DNA of 64,000 nucleotides from Flavobacterium petrolei (GCF_003314435.2 NZ_QNVY02000002.1:186001-250000); one strand, 5' to 3'. Positions 36,181 to 45,291 are shown, counted from the stretch's first letter. The notes: a model not told the origin generated them from the sequence alone. Program-made: numbers and translations.

Positions 36181-37644
36181 ATGAAAATAGAAAATATAAA
36201 AACACTCGGAGAATTAAAAAAATCAGGTTATGAAAGCAAAGGCATTAAAGATGAATTGCGTTCTAATCTTAGAGAAAAAATAAAATCTGGAAAACCAACA
36301 TTCGATGGCGTTCATGGTTTTGAAAACACCGTAATTCCGGAATTAGAGCGTGCTATTTTATCACGTCACAACATCAATTTGTTAGGTCTTCGTGGTCAAG
36401 CCAAAACCAGATTGGCACGTAAAATGATTGAATTGTTAGATGAGTACATTCCATTTGTGACGGGTTCCGAAATTAATGATGATCCGTTGCAACCGATTTC
36501 ACGTTTTGCAAAAGACATTATTGAAACCAAAGGCGATGAAACTCCAATTTCTTGGTTGCACAGAAGCGAGCGTTTTTTCGAAAAATTAGCTACGCCGGAT
36601 GTTACCGTTGCTGATTTAATAGGTGATGTCGATCCAATAAAAGCAGCCAATTTAAAATTGTCTTATGCAGATGATCGTGTGATACATTTTGGGATGATTC
36701 CAAGAGCGAATCGTTGTATTTTTGTAATCAATGAATTACCTGATTTACAAGCGAGAATCCAAGTAGCATTGTTTAATATTTTGCAGGAAGGCGATATTCA
36801 AATTCGTGGATTCAAATTAAGAATGCCGCTCGATATGCAATTTGTTTTTACGGCAAATCCAGAAGATTATACGAATCGTGGTAGTATTGTAACGCCATTA
36901 AAAGACAGAATAGGTTCTCAAATCTTGACGCATTACCCAGAAACCATTAAAATTGCCAGAACAATTACAGAACAGGAAGCAAAACTGGATGCAACGCAAA
37001 ATGATATGGTTTACGTGCCGTCATTAGCAAGGGATTTGTTGGAACAAATCAGTTTTGAAGCTAGAGAAAGCGAATATATTGATAACAAAAGCGGTGTAAG
37101 TGCGCGATTGAGCATAACCGCTTTTGAGAATTTATTAAGTACTGCAGAAAGAAGGGCTTTGAAGTCCGGAGCTGACAAAACAACTTTGCGTTTGTCTGAT
37201 TTTATGGGAATTATTCCTGCTATTACTGGAAAAGTCGAATTGGTTTATGAAGGAGAGCAGGAGGGAGCTGCCGCTGTAGCACAACATTTATTAGGTGACG
37301 CAATTCATACTTTTTTTCCTGCTTATTTTCCAAAAATTGAAAAATTAGAGAAAGAAGGCGTAAAAAATGCCTATACGGATATCATCGAATGGTTTTTTGC
37401 CGAAAGCGGTTTTGAATTATTAGACGATTGTTCTGATGAAGAATACGAAAGAATCCTAGGAAGTATTGTTCCACTTGAAATTTTAATCAAAAAATACCAA
37501 CCTCAACTGGAAAATGAAGATAAATTTTTCATGAAGGAATTTATTCTTTGGGGATTGGTTGAATATAAAAAACTGAGCAAAGACCGCTTTTCCGAGGGCT
37601 ATCAGTTCAAGGATATTTACGGTAGCTTTATCAGTAAACTATAA
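36181..37644 (+). CDS. MoxR/Mg-chelatase-like AAA+ ATPase
   Basis: 487 aa. Walker A-like GLRGQAKTRLAR (about 66-77), Walker B region with FVINELPDLQ, sensor-type FTANPEDYTNRGSI, and arginine-finger region PLKDRIGSQI. C-terminal lid helices follow. Homologues are often annotated magnesium chelatase, but no chlorophyll or cobalamin genes are nearby, so a chaperone role with the VWA partner (the MoxR/VWA arrangement) is more plausible. Ends in a strong terminator at 37665. Confidence 0.87.
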   Translation: MKIENIKTLGELKKSGYESKGIKDELRSNLREKIKSGKPTFDGVHGFENTVIPELERAILSRHNINLLGLRGQAKTRLARKMIELLDEYIPFVTGSEINDDPLQPISRFAKDIIETKGDETPISWLHRSERFFEKLATPDVTVADLIGDVDPIKAANLKLSYADDRVIHFGMIPRANRCIFVINELPDLQARIQVALFNILQEGDIQIRGFKLRMPLDMQFVFTANPEDYTNRGSIVTPLKDRIGSQILTHYPETIKIARTITEQEAKLDATQNDMVYVPSLARDLLEQISFEARESEYIDNKSGVSARLSITAFENLLSTAERRALKSGADKTTLRLSDFMGIIPAITGKVELVYEGEQEGAAAVAQHLLGDAIHTFFPAYFPKIEKLEKEGVKNAYTDIIEWFFAESGFELLDDCSDEEYERILGSIVPLEILIKKYQPQLENEDKFFMKEFILWGLVEYKKLSKDRFSEGYQFKDIYGSFISKL

Positions 37645-37664
37645 ATAATAAGCGATTTTATCGT

Positions 37665-37717
37665 AAAAGTCATTTGAGAAATTATCAAATTATAATTTCT
37701 CAAATGACTTTTTATAT
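37665..37717. terminator. Long bidirectional terminator
   Basis: 21-bp stem AAAAGTCATTTGAGAAATTA(T) at 37665-37685 paired with 37692-37712, then T-rich. Separates the AAA ATPase gene (plus) from recG (minus). Confidence 0.88.
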
Positions 37718-37742
37718 TATAAAAGGAATGAATAAAATTAAA

Positions 37743-39848
37743 CTAACTAATATAATTCCAAATGTTCTTCTTTTTGGTCATTTCGATAAAAACAGCTCTT
37801 AAAGATGCGTGTTCCGGTTTTTGCATACCTGCATCTTCTTTTAGAAGTTTTAAAGCATAATTTCTGGCTAAAGCCAAAGTATCTCGGTCTCGAACTAAAT
37901 CGGCAATTTGAAGATTAAGCACGCCGCTTTGTTGCGTTCCCATTAAATCACCGGGACCACGAAGCTTTAAGTCGACTTCGGCAATTTCAAAACCATCGTT
38001 CGTTCGCACCATCGTTTCCATTCTGGTTTTACTGTCTGAACTCAATTTATGGCTCGTCATCAGAATACAATAACTTTGCTCTGCACCACGACCCACACGA
38101 CCGCGAAGCTGATGGAGTTGCGATAATCCAAAACGTTCCGCGCTTTCGATGATCATCACACTTGCGTTAGGAACATTCACGCCAACTTCAATTACAGTTG
38201 TAGCTACCATAATATTGGTTTTCCCTTCCGAAAAACGTTTCATTTCAGCATCTTTTTCTGCTGGTTTCATCTTTCCGTGAAGGATTGAAATCGAATACTG
38301 TGGCAATGGAAAATCTCTGGAAACACTTTCGTAGCCGTCCATTAAATCTTTGAAATCCATTTTTTCTGATTCTTGAATGAGCGGATACACAATATAGATT
38401 TGGCGACCCAAAGCGATTTCATCCCGAAGGAATTTCCAAACCTTCAATCTGTTGCTGTCAAATCGGTGTACGGTTTGAATCGGTTTTCGTCCTGGAGGCA
38501 ATTCATCAATCACTGAGATGTCTAAATCGCCATACAAACTCATCGCCAAAGTTCGCGGAATAGGCGTGGCGGTCATTACCAAAACGTGTGGAGGAATCAC
38601 ATTTTTCTTCCACAATTTAGAGCGTTGCTCTACGCCAAAACGGTGTTGTTCATCAATCACGGCCAGTCCTAAATTCTTAAATTTTACTTTGTCTTCTAGT
38701 AAAGCATGCGTTCCGATGATAATGTGTAACGTTCCGTTTTCCAGTTCTTCATGGATAATTCTACGTTGTGCTATTTTGGTGGAACCCGTTAGGATTCGGA
38801 TATTTATATTTAGCGTTTGTGCCAATTCAGACAAACCAATGAAATGCTGATTTGCCAAGATTTCCGTGGGCGCCATCAAGCACGCTTGAAAGCCATTATC
38901 AAGTGCCAAAAGCATGCTCATAAACGCTACAATTGTTTTCCCGGAACCTACATCGCCTTGCAACAATCGGTTCATTTGGGCGTTGCTTCCCATGTCCGTC
39001 CGTATTTCTTTGATGACCCTTTTTTGGGCGTTAGTCAATTGAAAAGGCAAATGATGCTGATAAAAATCATTGAAATATTCTCCTACGGTTGCAAACGGAT
39101 GTCCTTTTATTTTATGTTTTCGGATGAGATTCTTTGTGATTAATTGCAACTGAATAAAGAATAATTCTTCAAATATTAATCGGAATTTGGCTTTCGCCAA
39201 AACGTCTGCACTTTTTGGAAAATGGATATTGAATAAAGCCGCTTTTTTAGGAATCAGCTTTAATTCGTTGATTAAATAATCCGGTAAAGTTTCCGTGAAT
39301 AACGCTTGCGTTTCCAAAAACAATTGCTGCATCAATTTATTAATCACTCGGTTTGAAATCCCGCGATTTGTCAAGGTTTCGGTAGAAGGATAGACTGGTT
39401 GCATGGCTGAACGAAGACTTTTTTCATGCTCGCTCATCAACTCAATTTCCGGATGCGCCATATTAAAGGTGCTCCCAAAAGAAGTGCATTTTCCGAAAAT
39501 CACACACATTTCGTTCAACTTTAAACTCTCCCGAATCCACTTGTGACCTTGAAACCAAACGAGTTCCATTTGACCTGTATCATCCACAAAAGTCGCTACC
39601 AATCGTTTCTGGTTTTTGCCAAATTCCACAGTTTTGATATTGATGATTTTACCGATAATCTGAACTTCGGCAATGTTGTTTTGCAGTTCGTTAATTTTAT
39701 AATACCGTGTCCGGTCAATGTATCTGTTTGGAAAAAAATTAACTAAATCCTGATACTTATAAATTCCCAATTCCTTACGCAGTAATTCGCCCCGATTGGG
39801 ACCAACGCCTTTGAGGTATTCTATTTGAGTAAGTAGGAGGTTTTGCAT
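37743..39848 (-). CDS. recG: ATP-dependent DNA helicase RecG
   Basis: 701 aa. Remodels stalled forks and Holliday junctions. N-terminal wedge/OB domain (LKGVGPNRGELLRKELGI, then IGKIINIKTVEFGKNQKRLV), Walker A GDVGSGKTIVA (about 294-304), DEQHRFGVEQR (DExH box, about 390), MTATPIPRTLAM motif III and the helicase C domain with ATTVIEVGVNVPNA and QLRGRVGRG. Full length. Transcribed alone, convergent with the VWA/AAA operon. Confidence 0.96.
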   Translation of the reverse strand: MQNLLLTQIEYLKGVGPNRGELLRKELGIYKYQDLVNFFPNRYIDRTRYYKINELQNNIAEVQIIGKIINIKTVEFGKNQKRLVATFVDDTGQMELVWFQGHKWIRESLKLNEMCVIFGKCTSFGSTFNMAHPEIELMSEHEKSLRSAMQPVYPSTETLTNRGISNRVINKLMQQLFLETQALFTETLPDYLINELKLIPKKAALFNIHFPKSADVLAKAKFRLIFEELFFIQLQLITKNLIRKHKIKGHPFATVGEYFNDFYQHHLPFQLTNAQKRVIKEIRTDMGSNAQMNRLLQGDVGSGKTIVAFMSMLLALDNGFQACLMAPTEILANQHFIGLSELAQTLNINIRILTGSTKIAQRRIIHEELENGTLHIIIGTHALLEDKVKFKNLGLAVIDEQHRFGVEQRSKLWKKNVIPPHVLVMTATPIPRTLAMSLYGDLDISVIDELPPGRKPIQTVHRFDSNRLKVWKFLRDEIALGRQIYIVYPLIQESEKMDFKDLMDGYESVSRDFPLPQYSISILHGKMKPAEKDAEMKRFSEGKTNIMVATTVIEVGVNVPNASVMIIESAERFGLSQLHQLRGRVGRGAEQSYCILMTSHKLSSDSKTRMETMVRTNDGFEIAEVDLKLRGPGDLMGTQQSGVLNLQIADLVRDRDTLALARNYALKLLKEDAGMQKPEHASLRAVFIEMTKKKNIWNYIS

Positions 39849-40239
39849 TTAGATTTTTTTGGACTCGGATAAAACGGATTTGCAAAAGCAAAAACGCGGA
39901 TAAAAACGGATTTTTAGTTTGATGAAGCGAAGATAGTTTTTTGTTTGGTAAATCGAAAATAGAGCAAAGGCAAAAAAATATTCTTGTTGCAGCGTCATTC
40001 ACACAAGGAATTGCAACGTGGTGCTGTACTACCTTTTTTTAGTAACCGTTATCGCTATGCATTACAAGCTTTGCGGCACAAAACTTTTTTTCTCTCAAAG
40101 ACTTTTCTTTGCCATCAAGGATAAATACGTAAAAGTATACATTCCATATCCTGTTGCTGATTATTTTTAAAACCATTTGCAATCAAGGTCTTCAAAAGGA
40201 GGTTGTTGTGCATTATGACTCAAATGTTAAAATAATATT
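39849..40239. other. Intergenic stretch before the OhrR operon
   Basis: About 390 bp. Holds a short direct repeat, CGGATAAAACGGATTT-like at 39857-39871 and 39896-39912, and nothing else I can support as a gene or RNA. Confidence 0.4.
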
Positions 40240-40268
40240 AATTGTAAACAATTAAATTGTGTGCAATT
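40240..40268. promoter_or_regulatory. Two tandem OhrR-type operators
   Basis: AATTGT-AA-ACAATT (40240-40253) and AATTGT-GT-GCAATT (40255-40268), both near-perfect palindromes one base apart, close to the TACAATT/AATTGTA element known for OhrR/MarR repressors. The second overlaps the -33 TTG (40257-40259) of the ohrR promoter. Confidence 0.65.
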
Positions 40269-40287
40269 TATTTAACTGATATCTTTG
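40257..40287 (+). promoter_or_regulatory. ohrR-ohr operon promoter
   Basis: TTG (40257-40259), 20-bp spacer, TATCTTTG (40280-40287), an exact Bacteroidota promoter 18 bp before the ohrR ATG; repression by OhrR at the overlapping operators is predicted. Confidence 0.7.
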
Positions 40288-40305
40288 TATCATTAAAACT
40301 AGAAC

Positions 40306-40737
40306 ATGAAAAAGCAACAAATTTTAAGTCAGCAAGTTTGCTTTCCTATTTATGCTTTTGCAAAGGAAATTATCAATCAATACCGACCTTTATTAGATGC
40401 GATTGAATTGACCTATCCCCAGTACTTAGTAATGCTAGTCCTGTGGGAATTTGAGTCACAAACCGTAAATCAATTAGGTGAAAAGTTAAAACTAGATAGT
40501 GGTACACTAACACCTTTGCTTAAACGTATGGAATCAAAATTATTGGTAACACGCACTAGGAGTAGCAGTGATGAGCGTATTGTAAACATTGCCTTGACGC
40601 AAAATGGTAAAGCTTTGCAAATAAAAGCAGCAAATGTTCCCGCACAACTAATCGAAGCCATGAATGTAACGGTAGAAGAGTTACAGGAGTTAAAAAACAT
40701 TATTTCAAAAATTTCAAATAAAAATAATAAAAAATGA
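40306..40737 (+). CDS. ohrR: OhrR-type MarR repressor of organic peroxide response
   Basis: 143 aa winged-helix protein. The peroxide-sensing Cys is C12 in QQVCFPIYAFAKEI, aligned with the reactive N-terminal Cys of OhrR. LDAIELTYPQYLVMLVLWE and LDSGTLTPLLKRMESKLLV (recognition helix) match OhrR closely, and RSSSDERIVNIALTQNG is the beta-wing. Oxidation by organic hydroperoxides should release DNA. Its stop overlaps the ohr start (ATGA), and matching operators lie at 40240-40268, so it is autoregulated. Confidence 0.9.
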   Translation: MKKQQILSQQVCFPIYAFAKEIINQYRPLLDAIELTYPQYLVMLVLWEFESQTVNQLGEKLKLDSGTLTPLLKRMESKLLVTRTRSSSDERIVNIALTQNGKALQIKAANVPAQLIEAMNVTVEELQELKNIISKISNKNNKK

Positions 40738-41168
40738 AAACAATATACAATACTAAAGCAACTGCCCTAGGAGGCAGAAATGGACAAGTAAAAAGTGAAA
40801 ACGGAATTTTAGACTTGGCTGTTCAATATCCAAAAGCCTTAGGCGGAGCAACCGATGATTTTGCGAATCCCGAAATGTTATTCGCAGCAGGTTATGCCGC
40901 TTGTTTTGATAGTGCACTCAATTTAGTAATTAAAAAAGAAAAAATCGAAACTGGTGAAACAAGCGTAAGTGCCACGGTGGGAATTGGTCCAAACACAACT
41001 GGAGGATTTGCTCTCGAAGCTGCTTTACATGCCAATATTCCGGGTGTGACACTAGATATTGCTCAGGATTTAATAGAAAAAGCACATCAGGTTTGTCCGT
41101 ATTCTAATGCTACTAGAGGAAATATGGAAGTGACATTAACGGTATCAAATGACGAGGTTCAAAACTAA
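40734..41168 (+). CDS. ohr: Organic hydroperoxide reductase Ohr
   Basis: 144 aa OsmC/Ohr-fold thiol peroxidase that reduces organic and lipid hydroperoxides. Catalytic Cys57 (AAGYAACFDSALN) and Cys121 (HQVCPYSNATRGN) are both present, along with the N-terminal TALGGRNGQVKSENG block. Translationally coupled to ohrR by a 4-bp overlap. Cytosolic; reduced via lipoylated proteins in known members. Confidence 0.94.
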   Translation: MKTIYNTKATALGGRNGQVKSENGILDLAVQYPKALGGATDDFANPEMLFAAGYAACFDSALNLVIKKEKIETGETSVSATVGIGPNTTGGFALEAALHANIPGVTLDIAQDLIEKAHQVCPYSNATRGNMEVTLTVSNDEVQN

Positions 41169-41182
41169 AAAAAGATAAAAAA

Positions 41183-41818
41183 ATGGCTTTAATTGAGGAT
41201 TTAAATTGGAGACATGCTGTAAAAGCATACAATCCTACAAAAAAAGTAAGCAAGGACAAAATTGATAAGATTATCGAGGCTGCTCGTTTGGCACCAACCT
41301 CTTCAGGTTTACAACCTTTTCAGGTTTTGGTTGTCGAAAATCAAGAGTTGAAAGAAAAATTAGTACAAGGTGCTCTTAATCCAGAATGCATGCGCAATTG
41401 TTCTCATGTAATTATTTTTGCAGGATGGGATCGTTACACAGCAGAACGAATTGATAAAGTATACGATTTTACTACTACTGAACGCGGATTGCCACAAGGT
41501 CGCTTTAATAGTTATACCGATATGTTGAAGAAAATTTATTTGGGACAAGCACCTGAGGAGAACTTTGCGCACATTGCCAGACAAACTTATATTGCATTAG
41601 GATTGGCATTGGCTCAAGCTGCAGAGTTAAAAGTTGACAGTACACCTGTTGAAGGATTTGAAAACAGTGTAGTAGATGAAATACTAGAATTAGACAAATT
41701 AGGGCTAAAAAGTGTTTCACTAATGTACGTTGGTTATGCTGATACTCCAAACGACTGGATTGCTCCTATGAAAAAAGTAAGAGTACCAACCGAAGAGTTT
41801 GTAGTAGCGTACAAGTAA
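41183..41818 (+). CDS. NAD(P)H-dependent nitroreductase family protein
   Basis: 211 aa FMN flavoprotein of the nitroreductase fold: WRHAVKAYNPTKKVSKDKID, IIEAARLAPTSSGLQPFQVL (FMN/phosphate loop) and LALAQAAELKVDSTPVEGF. Third gene of the peroxide operon, 14 bp after ohr, so likely induced with it and possibly used to detoxify quinones, nitro compounds or peroxide products. The true substrate is not predictable. Confidence 0.88.
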   Translation: MALIEDLNWRHAVKAYNPTKKVSKDKIDKIIEAARLAPTSSGLQPFQVLVVENQELKEKLVQGALNPECMRNCSHVIIFAGWDRYTAERIDKVYDFTTTERGLPQGRFNSYTDMLKKIYLGQAPEENFAHIARQTYIALGLALAQAAELKVDSTPVEGFENSVVDEILELDKLGLKSVSLMYVGYADTPNDWIAPMKKVRVPTEEFVVAYK

Positions 41819-41866
41819 AATAATGTATTAAGTTCTGTCATACAATACTATAGTATGGCTACTAAC

Positions 41867-41909
41867 AAAAAGCCTAAATCAAAATCATATTTTGTTTTAG
41901 GCTTTTTTT
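41867..41909 (+). terminator. Terminator of the ohrR-ohr-nitroreductase operon
   Basis: Stem AAAAGCCTAAA / TTTTAGGCTTTT with inner CAAAAT...ATTTTG pairing and a following T-run. Confidence 0.82.
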
Positions 41910-41988
41910 GTATTTACGGGATACCGTATGGGGCATTCACGAAGGATTGGTATATTTGGAATCCAACAATTAAATTATTTTAAATTCC

Positions 41989-42456
41989 ATGCGAAATAAA
42001 ATTATCTTGCTAATAGCTATTTGTTTCCTGACTTTAGAGGTGAGCGCTCTATGATGTAGACAAGTAAAAGAAATTCTATCACTGTGGAACATTCAGATGG
42101 AACAACAGCGATATACAATGGATTTAAAAAAAATCTAATATTTGTAAAATTAGGTCAAACCGTCTATCCTCAAACTGAGTTAGGAGTAATAGAAGAATTC
42201 AATCCAGGTGTTTATCGAGCAGATTTTTTATTTTTTATTGGTCCGACAAAGAAATTAATACAGCATCCAAACAATTTTTTCAAAATTACCTTTCTAAATA
42301 TACCTATTTAGCTCCCTATTCTGTTACTGAAAGTGGTGTCGCACAAATCGTGTAAAACAATGACTATGAGTTACTTTACACTGAAGAACAGCTAACTCTT
42401 GAATTCAGTCGATCTGAAAAGAAAAAACACTTAAAAAATCCAACCTTATTTCGTTA
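41989..42456 (+). pseudogene. Decayed secreted M23-like (LytM) protein
   Basis: Begins with a signal peptide (MRNKIILLIAICFLTLEVSA) that soon hits stops. A second segment reads RNSITVEHSDGTTAIYNGFK, then FVKLGQTVYPQTELGVI, which resembles the beta-sheet of M23 peptidases. After a frameshift near 42270 comes a third frame with KYTYLAPYSV and LTLEFSRSEKKKHLKNPTLF ending at TAA 42456, itself with an internal TAA. At least two stops and one frameshift, plus a missing centre. Not expressible. The M23 call rests on the short middle segment only. Confidence 0.7.
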
Positions 42457-42480
42457 AATATAAAATATAAGATCAAAAAA

Positions 42481-42510
42481 ACAACAAAAGAAGCAATGTT
42501 CTTTTGTTGT
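42481..42510. repeat. Perfect inverted repeat downstream of the M23-like relic
   Basis: ACAACAAAAGAA (42481-42492) / TTCTTTTGTTGT (42499-42510), 6-base loop, with an A-run before it, so terminator-shaped only on the minus strand, where no gene lies. Possibly the old terminator of the relic. Confidence 0.55.
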
Positions 42511-42596
42511 CATTGAGGTTAGTTACTTTTGCTTTAAATAATAGTTTGAAATACAAATGGTTTCTTGATGTTACCTACAAATAAATCGCTTAATAG

Positions 42597-43076
42597 ATGA
42601 ATCCAACAATAACTAGACTCACTGAAAAAAAATGTATTGGTCTGAACCAAAACATGTCCTATGCTGATTATAAAGCGCAAGAAATTTGGAAACGTTTTAT
42701 GCCAAGGCGCAATGAAATCAAAAATAGAGTAGGTCTTGATTATCTATCCATTCAGGTATTTGGGAACTCGTATTGGAATACTTTTAATGCAGAAAATACT
42801 TTTCAGAAATGGGCCGCGGTCGAGGTAAGTGTTTTAGAAGACATTCCCTCCGAAATGGACATATTAATTATTCCAGCTGGCTTGTATGCTGTATTTGTGT
42901 ACAAAGGAGATGGATCAACGGCACCCTCTTTCTTTGAATCGATTTATAGCAGTTGGTTGCCAAATTCTATTTATGAATTGGCAGATCGTCCGCATTTTGA
43001 AATTCTTGGAGAAAAATATCAAAAAAACAATCCCAATTCTGAGGAGGAAGTATGGATTCCAATTCAATTTAAATAA
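42597..43076 (+). CDS. GyrI-like small-molecule-binding domain protein
   Basis: 159 aa, a stand-alone GyrI-like/AraC effector-binding (SOUL-like) domain: TRLTEKKCIGLNQNMSY at the N-terminus, KWAAVEVSVLEDIPSEMDIL, IPAGLYAVFVYKGDGSTA and the acidic-aromatic EEEVWIPIQFK end. Such domains bind or hydrolyse drugs, or sequester small ligands. No DNA-binding part is present. Transcribed alone. Confidence 0.82.
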   Translation: MNPTITRLTEKKCIGLNQNMSYADYKAQEIWKRFMPRRNEIKNRVGLDYLSIQVFGNSYWNTFNAENTFQKWAAVEVSVLEDIPSEMDILIIPAGLYAVFVYKGDGSTAPSFFESIYSSWLPNSIYELADRPHFEILGEKYQKNNPNSEEEVWIPIQFK

Positions 43077-43185
43077 GAGTTTAGCATCATTAATTGTTAT
43101 TTCAAAAAGCAATTTGGAATATTGAGTTGCTGAACCTATTGTTTATCCTAAATAGATAATACATTTGCAAAAAAAGAATTAAATC

Positions 43186-43725
43186 ATGACAACTCATCTC
43201 GCATTACTTCGTGGTATCAATGTTTCCGGTCACAGTATGATAAAAATGGAGGCGTTAAAAACGACTTTGGAAGCCATTGGTTTTCAAAATGTTCAAACGT
43301 ATATTCAATCCGGAAATGTTTTCGTAGACACTGAGGAGGAGAATCCTGCAGCTGTTGGTTTCAAAATAAAGCAGGAAATTTTCAAGGCTTTTGGTCATGA
43401 AGTACCAGTTGTGGTTATTGGTTCTACAGATTTGGAAGCATGTTTCAAGAATAATCCTTTCTTGAAGGAAATAGACATTGATACTAAGAAGTTATATGTG
43501 GCTTTCATTTCGACTACTTTGCAGAGCAACAGTATGAATGATTTAAAAATTAGTCAATTCAAACCGGATGAAGCCAGTATTGATGGCAACAGAATTTTTA
43601 TAAAATATGCTGTTGGCGCCGGAAAAACCAGATTCGATCAAAAATATATCGAGAAAAAACTGAATGTTATTGCAACAATTCGCAATTGGAATACAGTTAC
43701 GCAACTGCTTAAAATGTACGAGTAA
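43186..43725 (+). CDS. DUF1697 family protein
   Basis: 179 aa with LALLRGINVSGHSMIKMEAL at the N-terminus (the DUF1697 LLRGINVGG signature), TYIQSGNVFVDT, and AGKTRFDQKYIEKKL followed by TIRNWNTVTQLL at the end. Very common in Bacteroidota; function unknown. Monocistronic by spacing. Confidence 0.9.
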   Translation: MTTHLALLRGINVSGHSMIKMEALKTTLEAIGFQNVQTYIQSGNVFVDTEEENPAAVGFKIKQEIFKAFGHEVPVVVIGSTDLEACFKNNPFLKEIDIDTKKLYVAFISTTLQSNSMNDLKISQFKPDEASIDGNRIFIKYAVGAGKTRFDQKYIEKKLNVIATIRNWNTVTQLLKMYE

Positions 43726-43751
43726 AGATAATAAGACTTAAGTCTGTTTTG

Positions 43752-43818
43752 ACCGCTAATTTGCTAATTTTTAAATGTTATCATCCATTTGAAAATTGCG
43801 AATTGGCGGTGTTTTTTT
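43752..43818 (+). terminator. Imperfect hairpin after the DUF1697 gene
   Basis: ACCGCTAATTTGCTAATTTT pairs imperfectly with AAAATTGCGAATTGGCGGT, then a T-run at 43812-43818. Long loop, so only a moderate terminator. Confidence 0.55.
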
Positions 43819-43942
43819 AGAGTCAAAACAAGGATGTTTCAGAAACTATTTTAACTTTTTTTATTTTAGAAAAAAATAATTATAATTTGACGCAACCTTT
43901 TGTAAGAAGTAGCGTCTTAAGAATATCTATAAAATCTGATAC

Positions 43943-44368
43943 ATGAAAATACTAATCATTTTTGTTGTTTTCCTTACTATTTTCAGTTCCTGTTCTAAAG
44001 ATGATGGTGTAACAATAGATAACAGTGGTTATTATGGAAAATGGACTTTGGTTGCGATGTCGGGTTCTATTCCTAATTCTGAAACTACAGGCGCAGCAAT
44101 GGCTTGGCAAGAATTTTATTTGTTCAATACCAATGGAACTTTTACAAAATCCAGAGAGGAAAATTCTGTAAAAACAACACTTTCGGGAACTTATACGACC
44201 ACAACTCAATCTGACGGAATATTTTTTGAATTAACATATCCCAATGACAGCGAAATTATAGGAAGCTGTTATGGAAACCAAAAAGAAGTACTGTTTTTGA
44301 ATGCCAATAATTCTTTGTCCAGTACATGGAGCTATTGCGATGGTCCCGGATTAGAATATGAAAAGTAA
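43943..44368 (+). CDS. Lipocalin-like lipoprotein
   Basis: 141 aa. SPII signal with lipobox FSSC (Cys17) and SKDD behind it, a sorting pattern seen in flavobacterial outer-membrane lipoproteins. The mature part is beta-rich (YYGKWTLVAMSGS, FYLFNTNGTFTKSRE, TTLSGTYTTT), as in lipocalin-like domains, with two further Cys (GSCYGN, WSYCDG) that may form a disulfide. Function unknown. Confidence 0.75.
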   Translation: MKILIIFVVFLTIFSSCSKDDGVTIDNSGYYGKWTLVAMSGSIPNSETTGAAMAWQEFYLFNTNGTFTKSREENSVKTTLSGTYTTTTQSDGIFFELTYPNDSEIIGSCYGNQKEVLFLNANNSLSSTWSYCDGPGLEYEK

Positions 44369-44553
44369 ATTATAAGTGCTTATTGAACATTTTCATAAGG
44401 TTTAGTTTTGGTTAATTTTAGGATTATGAAGCACTTTTGCTAAAGAGTACTCAGAAGTTGAAAAACTTTTGATGCTCTTTTTCTATTTTAAAGCCCTAAC
44501 TATAAAAAATGAAATCAATCCTAAAGCGATGAATTTAGTAGCCACTAAATAGA

Positions 44554-45291
44554 TTATTTCCTAACCAAATCACAATACCAAAATCCATAATCAAGAGCAT
44601 CAGAAGCGCTCGTATTACAAGCGGTATCGGATGAATCTTCTTTTTCGGGCTTTTCATATTTTCGATACACGACTTCACCAATTTCAAAATCAATTGGTTT
44701 CGAAAAAATAGGTCCGTCAAATGTGAAGGTGTGGAATTCACCGTTTTCGCCACAAACATCTACATTCTCAGGTAAATCATTGATGAAATTCTGGTCAATA
44801 ACACGACCAACAAAGCTTTTATCCAAAAAACGTTCATTGACACAAACTACAATTGTTTTAAAACCTAAACTGATAAACTCTTGAATAATTTCATGAGTTG
44901 GGATCTTCCAAAGCGGAAAAACACCTTCAAAACCTATTTCGGCTAATTTATCTTCACGGTATTTACGTAAATCTTCCAGAAAAATATCTCCGAAAATAGA
45001 ATGGGTTACGCCTTGTTTTTTTAGTTTATCCAATGTTTTGCGCATCACATTTTCGTATACTTCCATCTTGGGCATTTCAGGGATTTGCATAATTTCAAGC
45101 GGCAATCCAATGCTTTCGGCCTGTTGCTGCAATAATTCTATTCGCACGCCATGCATCGAAATACGCTGATGTTGTTGGTTCACACTAGTCAATAAACATG
45201 CAATTTCAATTTCTGGATTTTGTAGGGCTTTGTATAAGGCAAGTGCAGAATCTTTTCCGCTGCTCCAATTAAATAAGGCTTTCTTTTTCAA
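44554..45291 (-). CDS. PP-loop ATP pyrophosphatase (diphthine--ammonia ligase/MJ0570 family)
   Basis: 245 aa. NWSSGKDSALALYKAL has the SGGKDS-type PP-loop (residues 10-15), which adenylates a carbonyl or carboxyl substrate. SIFGDIFLEDLRKYRE and GFKTIVVCVNERFLD are family blocks, ending NGENGEFHTFTFDGPIF-like CGENGEFHTF. Archaea and eukaryotes use the family to amidate diphthine on EF-2; bacteria lack diphthamide, so the substrate here is unknown. Divergent from the M1 peptidase gene. Confidence 0.87.
   Translation of the reverse strand: MKKKALFNWSSGKDSALALYKALQNPEIEIACLLTSVNQQHQRISMHGVRIELLQQQAESIGLPLEIMQIPEMPKMEVYENVMRKTLDKLKKQGVTHSIFGDIFLEDLRKYREDKLAEIGFEGVFPLWKIPTHEIIQEFISLGFKTIVVCVNERFLDKSFVGRVIDQNFINDLPENVDVCGENGEFHTFTFDGPIFSKPIDFEIGEVVYRKYEKPEKEDSSDTACNTSASDALDYGFWYCDLVRK

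Noticed and set aside
39775..40002. 75-codon minus-strand frame overlapping the recG start
   Set aside because: Out of frame with recG over conserved codons and without family likeness.
39849..40239. Possible small gene or RNA upstream of ohrR
   Set aside because: Only a short direct repeat and random AT-rich sequence; no ORF or fold I can support.
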